Assembly: GCA_964472315.1 (NCBI GenBank)
Contig: CAYYJS010000031.1
Coordinates: forward strand, 1 to 37,683
Reading direction: 5' to 3'
DNA length: 37,683 nt
Source of the DNA: CAYYJS01 sp964472315
GTDB lineage: Bacteria; Verrucomicrobiota; Kiritimatiellia; UBA8416
Shown in pieces: positions 15,698-25,124 of the stretch. The notes beneath the pieces were generated by a model. The model was not told where the DNA came from. It saw nothing but the letters and a program-made list of their open reading frames with translations, and made no database searches. Made by a program: the position numbers and the translations under genes. Each line of letters begins with the position of its first letter. The stretch's first letter is position 1.

Positions 15698-17710
15698 ATG
15701 AACGAGAAGATCCGTTGGGGGCTGTTGGCGACCGGCGCCATCGCAAAGGCATTCGCGCGTGGCGTCCGGGCATCCGAAACCGGCACGTTGACCGCGGTCG
15801 GTTCCCGTTCGGCCGAGAAGGCGTCCTCCTTCGCGGCCGAGTTCGGCATCGGCCGCGCGCACGCGTCATACGAGGCCCTGCTGGCGGACCCCGAGGTCGA
15901 AGCCGTGTACATCTCGACACCGCATCCGCGGCACGCCGAATGGGCCATCCGGACGGCCGAAGCCGGCAAGCATGTGCTGGTGGAGAAGCCCATCGGCATC
16001 AACCAGTATGAAGCGCAGGCCATGATCGAGGCCGCGGTCGCCCATGACGTCTTCCTGATGGAAGCCTACATGTACCGCTGTCACCCGCAGACGCGGCGCC
16101 TCGTCGAACTCCTGGGCGAGCGCGCGATCGGCGATGTCTGCGCCATTCAGGCGACGTTTTCGTTCCACGCCGGATTCAACCCCGAATCGCGTCTGTGGAA
16201 CAACGCGCTGGCCGGCGGCGGCATTCTCGACGTCGGCGGCTATACAACCTCGATCGCGCGGCTCATCGCCGGCGCGGCACGGGGCCTGCCGTTCGCCGAC
16301 CCCGTCAGCGTTTCGGGCGCCGCCAGTCTGCACCCCGGGACCGGCGTCGATGCCTGGGCCGTCGCCACGCTCAAATTCCCCGGCGACATCGTCGCGACGC
16401 TATCGACCGGCATCGGTCTGAACCAGGAGAACGTGGTACGCATTTTCGGCAGCGAGGGCATGATCGTTGTGCCGAACCCTTACCTCGCCGCCCGTGAGGG
16501 CGCCATGCCGGGCAAGCTGGTCGTGCAACGCCGGGGCGAGGCGCCGCGCGAGATCGAACTCGCCTCACCGGTCACGAGCTTCACGCTGGAGGCCGACACC
16601 GTCGGCCGCGCCATCCGAGCCGGACGCCGACAGGCGGAGGCGCCGGCGATGACCTGGGCCGACACCTTGGGCAACGCGCGCACCCAGGATGCGTGGCGCG
16701 CGGCGGTCGGTCTCGTGTACGAGGCGGAGAAGCCCGCCAACCTCAAGCCGGTCACCGTGGCGAACCGCCCGCTGACCGTGCGGGCGGCCGGATGTATGCC
16801 TCACGGACACATCGAGGGACTCGATAAGCCGGTGTCACGCCTCGTCATGGGCGTCGACAACCAGGTCACGATGCCGCATGCGGCCGCCATGTACGACGAT
16901 TACTTCGCGCGCGGCGGCAACGCCTTCGATACGGCGTGGATCTACGGCGAGGCCAAGTCCCGCCTCCTCGGCCGTTGGATACGGTCGCGCGATGTGCGCG
17001 ACCGCGTCGTGATCGTCGCCAAAGGCGCGCATACGCCGCACTGCAACCCCGCCGCGCTGACCGCCCAGCTCCTCCAGCAGTTGGACTGGCTCGACACGGA
17101 CCACGCCGACATCTACCTGATGCACCGCGACAATCCGAGTATCCGCGTCGGCGCGTTCATCGACGTTCTGAACGAACATGTGCGCGCGGGACGCATCCGT
17201 CTCTTCGGCGGCAGCAACTGGTCCGTCGACCGCATCAAGAAGGCGAATGCGTACGCCAGGCGCAAGGGCCTGCAGGGCTTCGGGATCGTATCCAACAACC
17301 TGGCGCTGGCCGAAATGGTGAAGCCCGTCTGGGCAGGCTGCATCCATATGCATGACCCCGCGGACCGCGCGTGGATGAAACGTTCCGGACTGACGCTCCT
17401 GCCCTGGTCCAGCCAGGCGCGCGGTTTCTTCGTGCCCGAACGGGCGCATCCCGACAAGCGCGACGACGAGTCGCTGACGGCATCCTGGTATTCGGACGAC
17501 AACTTCAAGCGCCAGGCGCGCGCGATCGAACTCGCCGCGAAGTATGGCGTGGAACCGATCAATATCGCGCTGGCGTGGGTGCTCTGTCAGCCCTTCCCCA
17601 CGTTCCCGCTCATCGGTCCCCGGCAACTGTCGGAGACGCGCTCCTGCATGGCCGCCCTCGAGGTGCGTCTGACCCCGAAGGAAATGAAGTACCTGAACCT
17701 GGACACGTAA
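15698..17710 (+). CDS. Gfo/Idh/MocA oxidoreductase fused to an aldo/keto reductase
   Basis: The protein has 670 aa. Residues 1-350 are a Gfo/Idh/MocA dehydrogenase: the N-terminal Rossmann region begins WGLLATGAIAKAFA, the EKP signature is at residues 96-98, and GGGILDVGGY follows in the substrate domain. Residues from about 370 to the end are an aldo/keto reductase with a complete catalytic tetrad: Asp411 and Tyr416 in DTAWIYG, Lys442 in IVAKGAH, and His476 in YLMHRD. The C-terminal helices (ALAWVLCQPFPTFPLIGP) are typical. Both halves are NAD(P)-dependent, so the fusion may interconvert or racemise a sugar or polyol through a keto intermediate, or recycle cofactor. There is no frameshift, and this is a true single chain. 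No ribosome-binding site stronger than GGGAG (about 15680) is seen. Confidence 0.9.
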   Translation: MNEKIRWGLLATGAIAKAFARGVRASETGTLTAVGSRSAEKASSFAAEFGIGRAHASYEALLADPEVEAVYISTPHPRHAEWAIRTAEAGKHVLVEKPIGINQYEAQAMIEAAVAHDVFLMEAYMYRCHPQTRRLVELLGERAIGDVCAIQATFSFHAGFNPESRLWNNALAGGGILDVGGYTTSIARLIAGAARGLPFADPVSVSGAASLHPGTGVDAWAVATLKFPGDIVATLSTGIGLNQENVVRIFGSEGMIVVPNPYLAAREGAMPGKLVVQRRGEAPREIELASPVTSFTLEADTVGRAIRAGRRQAEAPAMTWADTLGNARTQDAWRAAVGLVYEAEKPANLKPVTVANRPLTVRAAGCMPHGHIEGLDKPVSRLVMGVDNQVTMPHAAAMYDDYFARGGNAFDTAWIYGEAKSRLLGRWIRSRDVRDRVVIVAKGAHTPHCNPAALTAQLLQQLDWLDTDHADIYLMHRDNPSIRVGAFIDVLNEHVRAGRIRLFGGSNWSVDRIKKANAYARRKGLQGFGIVSNNLALAEMVKPVWAGCIHMHDPADRAWMKRSGLTLLPWSSQARGFFVPERAHPDKRDDESLTASWYSDDNFKRQARAIELAAKYGVEPINIALAWVLCQPFPTFPLIGPRQLSETRSCMAALEVRLTPKEMKYLNLDT

Positions 17711-17753
17711 CGCCGGCGAACGTCGCGGCGAACGTCGCAGCGGCGGGCGGGTG

Positions 17754-18007
17754 TCAGGGCGCGGGCGGCCAGTCGCTCTCGGTGCTCAGCGCCGGCGGCT
17801 TCAGCGTGCCTTCGCGCCGGCCGCGCGCGGCCATGTGTTCGCGATACGCCGCGGCGGCGCCGGGCGGCGCATGCACGATACGCACCGCGACAGGACGATC
17901 ACCCAGTCCTTCTCCGCGAGGTCGGCCCCGAACCGCGCGCCATCGACATTGTCGAAGTGGCGCCGATGGAGATCGAGCATGGCCTGGCGTTCGGCGTCCG
18001 ACAACCC
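17754..18007 (-). pseudogene. Acetyltransferase-like gene remnant
   Basis: From 18007 to 17885 one frame gives GLSDAERQAMLDLHRRHFDN, then ARFGADLAEKDWVIVL. This resembles the N-terminal part of GNAT-type acyltransferases (RHFDNV, DLxEKDWV). At about 17885 this match stops, and a second frame reads to a stop at 17754 (YREHMAARGRREGTLKPP), which I cannot place. There is no start codon in the homologous frame near the expected position. The piece is short, so the family call is tentative. It is clearly not an intact gene. Confidence 0.35.
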
Positions 18008-18162
18008 CGTTTGCGCCGCGATTCTGCACGTTGCCGACATGGCAGAAACGGCACCACGCGTCCGCCGCCATGGCAACCGGGCTCGCTCTCCAGAGTCCGC
18101 CGGGTCGCCCCGGTGAAGGCGCGATTATCCCTCCAACGCGCACGCCACCCGCTCCCCCTACC

Positions 18163-18582
18163 CTACGTTGTGTTTGTTCGGCTCGCGCGGGAATGGGCTA
18201 CGACGTCCTTGCCGCACTGCTTTTTTCCAGGGATAGCCGTCTGAACCGGAATTCCGTCGGTGTGCAGCGATGTCGGGTTGCGCAGGTGCTCGCGCATGAA
18301 GGTCAGCGCCCCCTGCACCGCGGGCGCCGCGGTCGGCGCCCGGCGGGTGGACGCACGTTGGATCACCGAAACCAGCGTGCGCGGCGACAATGCCAGCAGG
18401 TGCCTCGCGGCCAACTGCCCCACGACGACGTCGTCCACCCAGACCGTGGGGCAGGAAGACGTCTCGTTCCCCGTCACCAGCACGGTGCGAGCCAGACACG
18501 ACGGGTCCATGCGTGCGGCGGCATCCTGCCCCCGCACGAGATAGCCGTCGCAGTCGGCGCGCGGGGGCTCGATACCGTGCAC
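18163..18582 (-). pseudogene. XylR/AraC-like transcription regulator remnant
   Basis: The frame has no ATG and opens abruptly. Its first 66 residues (DGYLVRG, VLVTGNETSS, VWVDDVVVGQLAARHLLAL) match the periplasmic-binding-protein-like effector domain of LacI/XylR regulators, around the conserved VxxDDxxxGxLAAxHLL. After an apparent internal deletion, the stretch ALTFMREHLRNPTSL (about 18309-18265) resembles the first helix of an AraC-type DNA-binding domain. The rest of the helix-turn-helix is lost. This fits a XylR-type regulator (effector domain plus AraC domain) decayed at both ends. Confidence 0.5.
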
Positions 18583-18915
18583 GGCTATTACATGATGCGA
18601 AATCGCTGGCAGGACAAAGATGACGTGATCATCACGTTGCTACAGAAAACCGGCCCAGCCGGCAACATGCACAGTGTTTTCGATTTCACCGCCGAGGGCG
18701 GCACCGATCCCGAGGGCACCCCGTTGCGGTTTGCCTGGAGAACCTCCGATGGCCAGACCGCGACCGAGCCGAAGGCCCAGTTCCGTTTCGCCAAGCCCGG
18801 CCGCTACGATGTGTTCCTGACCGTCACCGACGGCACCGACCTCCAGATGCAGTTTGTTGCCGATGGCCACGGCGCTGGGCCGATCTCGGCCGTGCAGATC
18901 GTCAAAACCGAATGA
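18564..18915 (+). pseudogene. Heparinase-like/PKD-domain C-terminal remnant
   Basis: The frame ending at 18915 has no proper start. It carries GYYMMRNRWQDKDDVIIT, which resembles a C-terminal beta-sheet strand of heparinase II/III-type polysaccharide lyases. A PKD domain follows: FDFTAEGGTDPEGTPLRFAW, and later GRYDVFLTVTDG. Such domains belong to secreted polysaccharide-degrading enzymes. The catalytic part is absent, and the frame upstream of 18564 is unrelated. Its broken end overlaps the broken end of the XylR-like remnant on the other strand, which suggests that one deletion joined the two. Confidence 0.5.
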
Positions 18916-18959
18916 CCCGGGCCAGCCCGGATTCATGATGACCGCAAGACGGGGGGATG

Positions 18960-20525
18960 TCACCTTTTCCCGTGCGGCGGGATGTCTTCCCAGAGGCAGC
19001 GCACGTCGTGCCGGGCGAAGCCGCCCGCGGCCAGCAGGACCACGGGACGGGAGTCGGCCAGGTAGGGCTCGTAGTAGCGCTTCGCTTTGATCTGCTCCAT
19101 AGCCTCCTCGGGCGTGCCCAGCTTGAACTCGATCACGTAGATGGCCGCGTCGGTCTTGAGCACGGCGTCGGCGCGCCCCTTGTCGGTGCGCGATTCGGGG
19201 ATGATCTCGGCGCCCACGGCGGAGAGGGAGGCGAAGAAAACCGAGTGGTAGTAGGCCTCGCGCCCGACGTGCAACTCCCCCGGAATGGTCGCGAAGAGCG
19301 CCGTGAGGGCGCGCTCGAAACGAGGCCGGTCGCCGACGCGAAGGGCCGCCAGCATCACGGCAGCGCTGGTCAGCCCCGTTCCCTTTTCCGCGGTGCAGAA
19401 GCGGTCCAGCATCATGGAGAACCACGCCTCGCGAACCTCGGCGTTCGGGAAGCCCAGCGTGTAGGCAGGATAACTCACAGCCTTCACCGTGAGGTATCCG
19501 GACTGCCAGAGCAGCGGCACGGCGGCCGGCTGCATGATGTCGAAGAGCAGCGAAAGGTCCGAAGCCTCGATCCCCTCCAGGTCGCCCTCGGGCCGTTTGA
19601 GCTTCTCGGCCAGTTCCACCAGCATTCCCGGGGTGCCGCTGGCCCACCAGTAGTTGCCCAGTCTGCCCGTGCCCAGGCAATTGAGGATCGCCCAGGGGTT
19701 GTAGACCCGTTCGCCCTCGCCCCACCAGTAACCGTTGTAGCGGTCGCGCAGCGAGATCCAGGCGGCGGACTCGCCCATGCCGTTGCGGGCCGTCACCCGT
19801 TCGATATACGGCGCGAACGAACCGCGCAGTTCGGTTTCGGTGTAGCCGCAGAGCTCCGCCGCCACGCCCTCCAGCGTGAGATCGGTCATCTGGTTCAGTT
19901 CCGAGAAGATGCTCGTGCGCGTCATGCGCCCGATGCCGGTGATGAAGACCTTCTCGAGCTGCCCGTCGCAACCCTTCAGCGCACCGTAGAACGAGGCGAG
20001 CACGTCGCGCATCTTCCTGGCCATCGCCAGATCGCCGATATGGTCGTGCACCGGCTTCTCGTACTCGTCAACGATCACCACCACGCGCCTGCCGGTCTTG
20101 TTTAGAAGTCCTCGGAGCAGTTCGGGCAGCGCCTGCGGAGGGTTGGTTGCCTCGATCGCAATTCCATCCTGGGCGGCCCGGTTGCCTACCAGACGCAACA
20201 GACTTTCCTCGATGACCTCGGGGCTCGTGGTGGACGTCTCGGTCAGGCTCAGATGTACCACCGGGTTGGTTTTCGACCAATCCCACTGTGGCTCGATGGC
20301 AAGACCGGCGAACAGATCGCGGCGTCCCTCGTAGAGGCAGCGCATGGTCGAGCAGAGCAGCGACTTGCCGAACCGCCGAGGCCGGGCCAGGAAGAGATAC
20401 TTTCCCGATGCCAGCAGTGCGGCCAGTTGCCGGGTCTTGTCCACATAGAGGTAGTTCGCTCCCGCTTCGCGCAGTGTAGCGAAGTCGCTGAGTCCCAGCG
20501 GGAGAGCAGGTAGTGCACCTTTCAT
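18960..20525 (-). CDS. AAA-ATPase-like/PD-(D/E)XK nuclease-like protein (DUF1703 type)
   Basis: The protein has about 521 aa. It opens LPLGLSDFATLREAGANYLY, then YVDKT and the P-loop-like ARPRRFGKSLL, typical of the AAA-ATPase-like family PF09820. VVVIVDEYEKPV is a Walker B-type strand. The C-terminal domain has GRADAVLKTDAAIYVIEFKL, the Asp and Glu-x-Lys core of a PD-(D/E)XK nuclease fold (PF08011). These proteins occur in many copies in anaerobic bacteria, and their role is unknown. I set the start at the ATG at 20525 (MKGALPALPLG), since the 14 upstream residues have no family match. The gene looks intact and stands alone, with gene debris on both sides. Confidence 0.88.
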   Translation of the reverse strand: MKGALPALPLGLSDFATLREAGANYLYVDKTRQLAALLASGKYLFLARPRRFGKSLLCSTMRCLYEGRRDLFAGLAIEPQWDWSKTNPVVHLSLTETSTTSPEVIEESLLRLVGNRAAQDGIAIEATNPPQALPELLRGLLNKTGRRVVVIVDEYEKPVHDHIGDLAMARKMRDVLASFYGALKGCDGQLEKVFITGIGRMTRTSIFSELNQMTDLTLEGVAAELCGYTETELRGSFAPYIERVTARNGMGESAAWISLRDRYNGYWWGEGERVYNPWAILNCLGTGRLGNYWWASGTPGMLVELAEKLKRPEGDLEGIEASDLSLLFDIMQPAAVPLLWQSGYLTVKAVSYPAYTLGFPNAEVREAWFSMMLDRFCTAEKGTGLTSAAVMLAALRVGDRPRFERALTALFATIPGELHVGREAYYHSVFFASLSAVGAEIIPESRTDKGRADAVLKTDAAIYVIEFKLGTPEEAMEQIKAKRYYEPYLADSRPVVLLAAGGFARHDVRCLWEDIPPHGKR

Positions 20526-20820
20526 GAAATAGAGGCTACGCCAGGGATGCCGCCGCCTCAAGACCAAACGAGGCCCAAAATTGCGTATTGAAGACTGTCG
20601 ATTTCAAAGCCAGGTGTGGCCCCAATGGATACCGTCCCGACGATGCCGGGACGCATGTGCATTCATGCGACCACTATTCGTTCTTGCGCCAGCCAGTTGG
20701 CGCAAACAAGAAGTGGCGGGAGGCGTCTTGTCCGTGCACACTTTGGCTCTGTCTTTCGGTAATGTTCTTTTGCAAGTGAAGGGAAAGCTCCGTTCCATGA
20801 GAAAAGCGAGTGGGACATCA
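20526..20820. other. Divergent intergenic region
   Basis: About 295 bp lies between the divergent ATPase/nuclease gene and the URO-D-like pseudogene. Open frames exist here, but they show no family features. It looks less GC-rich than its surroundings. I see no clear promoter or structured RNA in it, although promoters for both genes should lie here. Confidence 0.4.
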
Positions 20821-21823
20821 ATGTTGGCGGTGGATCGGGATGTTCTGCGTGATCTGGCGCGGCGGGTCCGGGAGGCCGCGCAGTCACCGGAACAAGTGCG
20901 CCGCCGGGAGCAGGCGTTGGCCATCAACCGGTTGACGGCCGTGCGTCCGACGCGGGCCGTGATTCCCGAGGGGGCCTGGCCGGAGGTCCTTGATGAAACG
21001 TCGCTTCAGTGCGCGGACCCGACCTGTCGGCAGTGGGAGCGGGAACTGCGGCAACGGTTGATCCATCACGAGGTTTTCAAGGACGATACGCCGATTAGTG
21101 ACCTGCTGCTGGTGGATGTTGTCGCACACCTGACCGATTGGGGGGTAGAGATTCCGACGCAGCAGGTCGAATCGCGCGGCAGCTACCACTGGGACCCGCC
21201 GCTCAAGAATCTCGACGCCGATCTGCTGCCGTTGAGAAAGCGCCGCTGGACCTGCGGTGAGGATGCCACGCGACAGCGGATGGACTGCGCGCGGGAGCTG
21301 TTCGGGAATCTATTGACCGTCGCCCCTCAGCGCCGGGGATTCTGGACGATGGGGTTGACGTGGGACGCGATCAAACTCTACGGCATGGAGCCCTTCATGA
21401 TGGCGATGTATGACGATCCAGACGGGGTGCATCGGCTGATGGGGTTCCTGCGTGACGATCTGGCGGGGGTGATGGACGACATGGCTGCCGCCCGCGTGTT
21501 GCACTCGCGCAACAGCGTCGAGCATGTGGCCTCCGGCGGGGTCGGGTTGACCCACGATTTGCCGTCGGCCGATCCGCGAAGTCCCGACTACCGGTATCCG
21601 GTGGACTGGCGCGAACGCTGGGGATTTGCCGAGAGTCAGGAGACCGTCGGGGTTTCGCCGGACATGTTTACCGATTGAGTTCCGTGAGACGCTGGCCGTC
21701 GCAGGGAATTGCGTGCTGGAGTTCATTCTGAAGGACACGCATACGGTGCAGAACGAACCGTCGCGCTTCGCGCGCTTTGTTGCCATCGGGCGTGAAGAGA
21801 TCGCCCGGCATTACGGGGATTGA
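20821..21823 (+). pseudogene. Uroporphyrinogen-decarboxylase-like protein, internal deletion
   Basis: The first part (20821-21678) is a URO-D/corrinoid methyltransferase-like protein: FKDDTPISDLLLVDVV, GFWTMGLTWDAIKLYGMEPF, then ESQETVGVSPDMF. It stops abruptly at a TGA (21676-21678). Immediately after, in another frame, the expected C-terminus appears: EFRETLAVAGNCVLEFILKD, then THTVQNEPSRF and EEIARHYGD, ending at 21823. In relatives about 75-90 residues lie between these two parts, so a deletion near 21670 removed the end of the barrel and shifted the frame. An ATG at 20797 is an alternative start. Family members are involved in corrinoid methyl transfer or are uncharacterised. The substrate is unknown. 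Confidence 0.75.
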
Positions 21824-21903
21824 TAGGAACAGGTGTGATGGCAAGTGTCCAAGCAGACCGGCGATTGACGCGTGCGGCCGGGGGACGGACCTCGGAGGTG
21901 CGA

Positions 21904-21932
21904 TTGACATAAATCGATGTACCTCGTAGGGT
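21904..21932 (+). promoter_or_regulatory. Candidate promoter of the LacI gene
   Basis: A perfect TTGACA (21904-21909) is followed after 17 bases by TAGGGT (21927-21932), a poor -10 box. Between them lies ACAT-AAATCG-ATGT (21907-21920), a short inverted repeat that could bind the regulator itself. Transcription would begin within a few bases of the ATG at 21940, leaving almost no leader. No Shine-Dalgarno is present. Confidence 0.4.
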
Positions 21933-21939
21933 ATAGGGC

Positions 21940-23022
21940 ATGTCGATGACCGGAAACCCTGGGCGTGTCAGGCAGGCGGACATCGCGGCGGCCACCGGCG
22001 TTTCGCCCGCGACGGTCTGCGCGGTTCTCACCGGCCGGACGCAAGGCATCCATGTCGGCGCCGCGACCCGCCAACGCGTGCTGAACGCGGCGCGGCGGAT
22101 GGATTACCGCCCCAACGCCGCCGCGCGACGGCTGCGCCTCGGGCAAAGCCATGTCGTGGGCCTGGTCGTTGACGACCTGGCCCTGCCGTTCCTGGCCACC
22201 CTCACCCAGGTCATCGTCTCGGAACTGCGCGCGGCCGGGTACGACTGTCTGCTGATGGATCAGGCGTGCGCCGCAAGCGCGGGTGTCTTCGCCGGGCATT
22301 GCCGCCAGACCCGCCACGAAGGCAAGGTCGATGCGTTCGTTCTGGTGGGCGCCAGCCGCGGACTGTCCGACGACGATATCCGCGCCATGACCCGCGAAGG
22401 AATCCCGATCGCACTCGTCGAGCGCCGTATCGCTGACGGGTCGGTTCCGTCCGTGACCGTCGACAACCAGGCCGGCGGCCGCATGGCGGTCGAGCACCTG
22501 GCGGCTCTCGGCCGACGGCGAATTGCCATGATCGCCGGGCCCGCCGGCAATGCCATGGCCGACGACCGAACCCGCGGCGCCCGCGCGGCCGCCCGTGTCG
22601 CCGGCATCCCCATGCCCCGCGCCGCAGGGGCGCGGGGCGACTGGAGCCTCGAATCCGGCCACGACGCCATGTTGCGCCTGCTCCCCTATGCGCCGGACGC
22701 GGTCTTCGCCGCCAATGACATGATGGCCATCGGCGCCATGGCTGCGCTGGACGAGGCCGGATTAGTCATCCCCGACCAAGTGGCGGTCGTCGGCTTCGAC
22801 GACAGCCCGCCGGCGGGGTTCTGCCGCCCGCCCCTCACGACAATTCGGCAGCCGCCGGACCTGCTGGGCCGCGCGGCGGTCCAGCTTGTGCTGAACGCCA
22901 TGGGGCGGCGGGAAGCGGCAACGCCGATGGCGCCGATCCTCCCAGCCCTGGTTGTCAGACGATCCACTCAACCCAACCCAACGGCACGAGCAGTGTCAAC
23001 CCGACGAAAGAGCCGCACATGA
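21940..23022 (+). CDS. LacI-family transcriptional regulator
   Basis: The protein has 360 aa. The N-terminal helix-turn-helix reads RQADIAAATGVSPATVCAVL (residues 11-30), followed by the hinge helix region YRPNAAARRLR. The effector domain begins SHVVGLVVDDLALPFLATL and contains VPSVTVDNQAGGRMAVEHL, PDAVFAANDMMAIGAMAAL and VAVVGFDDSPPAGFCRPPLT, all standard for LacI/GalR proteins. It should repress or activate the sugar genes that follow in response to a sugar or sugar phosphate. Its stop overlaps the start of the next gene (ATGA at 23019-23022), so regulator and enzymes share a transcript, which would give feedback. The C-terminal tail is basic and longer than usual. Confidence 0.93.
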   Translation: MSMTGNPGRVRQADIAAATGVSPATVCAVLTGRTQGIHVGAATRQRVLNAARRMDYRPNAAARRLRLGQSHVVGLVVDDLALPFLATLTQVIVSELRAAGYDCLLMDQACAASAGVFAGHCRQTRHEGKVDAFVLVGASRGLSDDDIRAMTREGIPIALVERRIADGSVPSVTVDNQAGGRMAVEHLAALGRRRIAMIAGPAGNAMADDRTRGARAAARVAGIPMPRAAGARGDWSLESGHDAMLRLLPYAPDAVFAANDMMAIGAMAALDEAGLVIPDQVAVVGFDDSPPAGFCRPPLTTIRQPPDLLGRAAVQLVLNAMGRREAATPMAPILPALVVRRSTQPNPTARAVSTRRKSRT

Positions 23023-25121
23023 AGAGCATCGTTCTCGCAAACGACTCCCTGCATCTCGAATTCGCCTCCGATACCGGCGCACTGGTCGGCTTTCGAGTGG
23101 TGAAGACCGGGTGGACTGTGCTGGATCGTCCTCACCTCGGCTTGTCCTTCAAGCTCATGGTGCCCTCCGGACGACGCCGCAACAACCCGGTGGACGGCGA
23201 GAAGCAGCGACTCAAGAGCGCCACCGTCGCGCCCGACGGCCGTTCCGTGCGGTTCGTGTGGGACGGCGTCACCAGTCTGCACGCCGGCAGGCTCGACATC
23301 CGCGTCGAGATGGACGTGCGTCTGGAATCCGACCGGGCCGTCTGGACCATGACCCTCGTCAACCGGTCCGACCTGGAGATTCCCGCGGCCTACGTCCCCT
23401 GCTTCGGCGACCTGCGGCATGCCCCGGATGCCGAGCGCCTCAAACTCATGCATGCGGGCTACACGAATCCCGGTGAAGTCGATCTCTGGCCGGCGTTCCA
23501 CAACCAGCACGGTTACTTCGGCTTCGATCATCCGACGATTTCGCCGGGCGGCAACAAGGGCCATACGCCCATGACGCCGTTCTATCTGTTGCTGGACCAA
23601 AAACAGGGGCTCTTCATCGGCATTGACGAGCCGTCATGGGAACTCAGCGGGTGGCATGCCGAACTGCTGCCGGGCTGGGACCGCTCGATTGACCAGCGCC
23701 ATCCCGCCGGCGACCGCATCAGCCGGCATGAGGTGCATATTCGTGCCGGCATGATTCACATGCCCTATGTCCAGCCCGGAGAAACACGCCGCCTCGTCCC
23801 CATCGCCATCGTCCCGTTCCAGGGCGATTGGCATGCGGGCATCGATGTGTACAAGCGTTCGCACATCAAACCCCCGGACGCCCAACCGCCCCGCTGGGTA
23901 TCCGAACCCCACAGTTGGCTCCAAATCCACGTCAACAGCCCGGAAGGCGAAGCCCGCACCCGTTACGCGGACCTGGTGCCCCTGGCCCGCCAAATGGCCA
24001 CACACGGCATCACCGGCATGCAGATCACCGGCTGGAACCTGGGCGGGCAGGACCAGGACAACCCCTGCCACGATACCGATCCCCTGCTGGGAACCTGGGA
24101 TGAGTTTCTTGCCGCCATCCGTGAAATCAAGCGGATGGGCGTCAAGGTGATCCTCTTCACGAAGTACACCTGGGCCGATCAAGGCACCGCGGCGTTCCAC
24201 GACACCTACCGGCGCATGGCCGTCACCGATCCCTATGGCGACTATCATGTGTATCCCGGTTACCGCTATCAGACGCCGATGCAGATGATGGACATCAATA
24301 CCAAGCGCCTGATCCCGATGTGCTTCCTGAGCGAGGAGTACCTGAAGGTGTGCGAACGGGAGTTCCGGAAGACGCTCGACCTGGAGGCGGACGGATTCCT
24401 CTTCGACGAATGCCTGCACCACGGCCACACCAAACTCTGTTTCCATCCCGATCACGGACACCGCCGCGGCGCGCCGGTCTATGCCAACGACAACCACCTG
24501 ATCGAGCGCTTCGAGGCCCTGTCCAAGCCGCTCAACCCGGACTACTGCTACGCCGGCGAAGCACTCTACGACTGGGAGTTCGCCAAGTACCACCTGTCGT
24601 ACTTCCGGTCCGAAACCACCCATCACCTGCCTTGGCTGCGCTACACCCGCCCGCATGCCGCCATTGCCACCGCCGTGACCGGCTTCGACGACCGCGAGAT
24701 GATCGCCCAGTGCCTGCTCTACCGCTACATCGTCAGTTACGAGCCGTTCAACTTCAAAGGCAGCCCCGAAGACTATCCCCTCACCCTCGAATACGGCAAG
24801 CGGATGGATGCCCTGCGCACCGAACTGCGCCGCTGGTTCTGGGACGGCGAATGCCGCGATACCCTCGGCGCGGCCGTGACCGCGGCCGACGGCAAGCCAC
24901 ACCGTCCTTACACCGTGTTCCGCCCGATGGACGGCGGCGCCCCCGGCGTCGCCATTGCCAACTACTCGGCCGACAAGGAAGCCGTCCTCTCCCTCGCCAT
25001 CGATGGGCAGGATCTCAACACATACAAGTATCGCCTGATCGATGACCCGACCTGGACACCCGCCGTAGCGGGCGTCCGCATCCCCGCCCGCGGCGCCGCG
25101 GTCGTTGTTCCGGAGACATAG
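23019..25121 (+). CDS. DUF6259-like TIM-barrel glycoside hydrolase-like protein
   Basis: The protein has 700 aa with no signal peptide, so probably cytoplasmic. Residues 1-290 are beta-rich and resemble the N-terminal sandwich of GH36-like enzymes. Residues about 290-590 look like a TIM barrel: GITGMQITGWNLGGQDQDN, KVILFTKYTWADQGT, and DGFLFDECLHHG (Asp458, Asp463, Glu464), with Asp and Glu placed like catalytic acids. A beta-sandwich tail follows. The layout fits proteins annotated DUF6259, which are unstudied. I cannot name the substrate. Its position behind a LacI gene and before an (alpha/alpha)6 enzyme, isomerases and a GH31 enzyme supports glycoside breakdown. The start overlaps the regulator's stop. 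Confidence 0.7.
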   Translation: MKSIVLANDSLHLEFASDTGALVGFRVVKTGWTVLDRPHLGLSFKLMVPSGRRRNNPVDGEKQRLKSATVAPDGRSVRFVWDGVTSLHAGRLDIRVEMDVRLESDRAVWTMTLVNRSDLEIPAAYVPCFGDLRHAPDAERLKLMHAGYTNPGEVDLWPAFHNQHGYFGFDHPTISPGGNKGHTPMTPFYLLLDQKQGLFIGIDEPSWELSGWHAELLPGWDRSIDQRHPAGDRISRHEVHIRAGMIHMPYVQPGETRRLVPIAIVPFQGDWHAGIDVYKRSHIKPPDAQPPRWVSEPHSWLQIHVNSPEGEARTRYADLVPLARQMATHGITGMQITGWNLGGQDQDNPCHDTDPLLGTWDEFLAAIREIKRMGVKVILFTKYTWADQGTAAFHDTYRRMAVTDPYGDYHVYPGYRYQTPMQMMDINTKRLIPMCFLSEEYLKVCEREFRKTLDLEADGFLFDECLHHGHTKLCFHPDHGHRRGAPVYANDNHLIERFEALSKPLNPDYCYAGEALYDWEFAKYHLSYFRSETTHHLPWLRYTRPHAAIATAVTGFDDREMIAQCLLYRYIVSYEPFNFKGSPEDYPLTLEYGKRMDALRTELRRWFWDGECRDTLGAAVTAADGKPHRPYTVFRPMDGGAPGVAIANYSADKEAVLSLAIDGQDLNTYKYRLIDDPTWTPAVAGVRIPARGAAVVVPET

Positions 25122-25124
25122 ACC

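Noticed and set aside
17371..18915. One continuous plus-strand gene joining the end of the oxidoreductase fusion to the PKD fragment
   Set aside because: Its first part is an off-frame reading of the fusion gene and its middle has no family match. Only the last ~110 codons look like real coding sequence.
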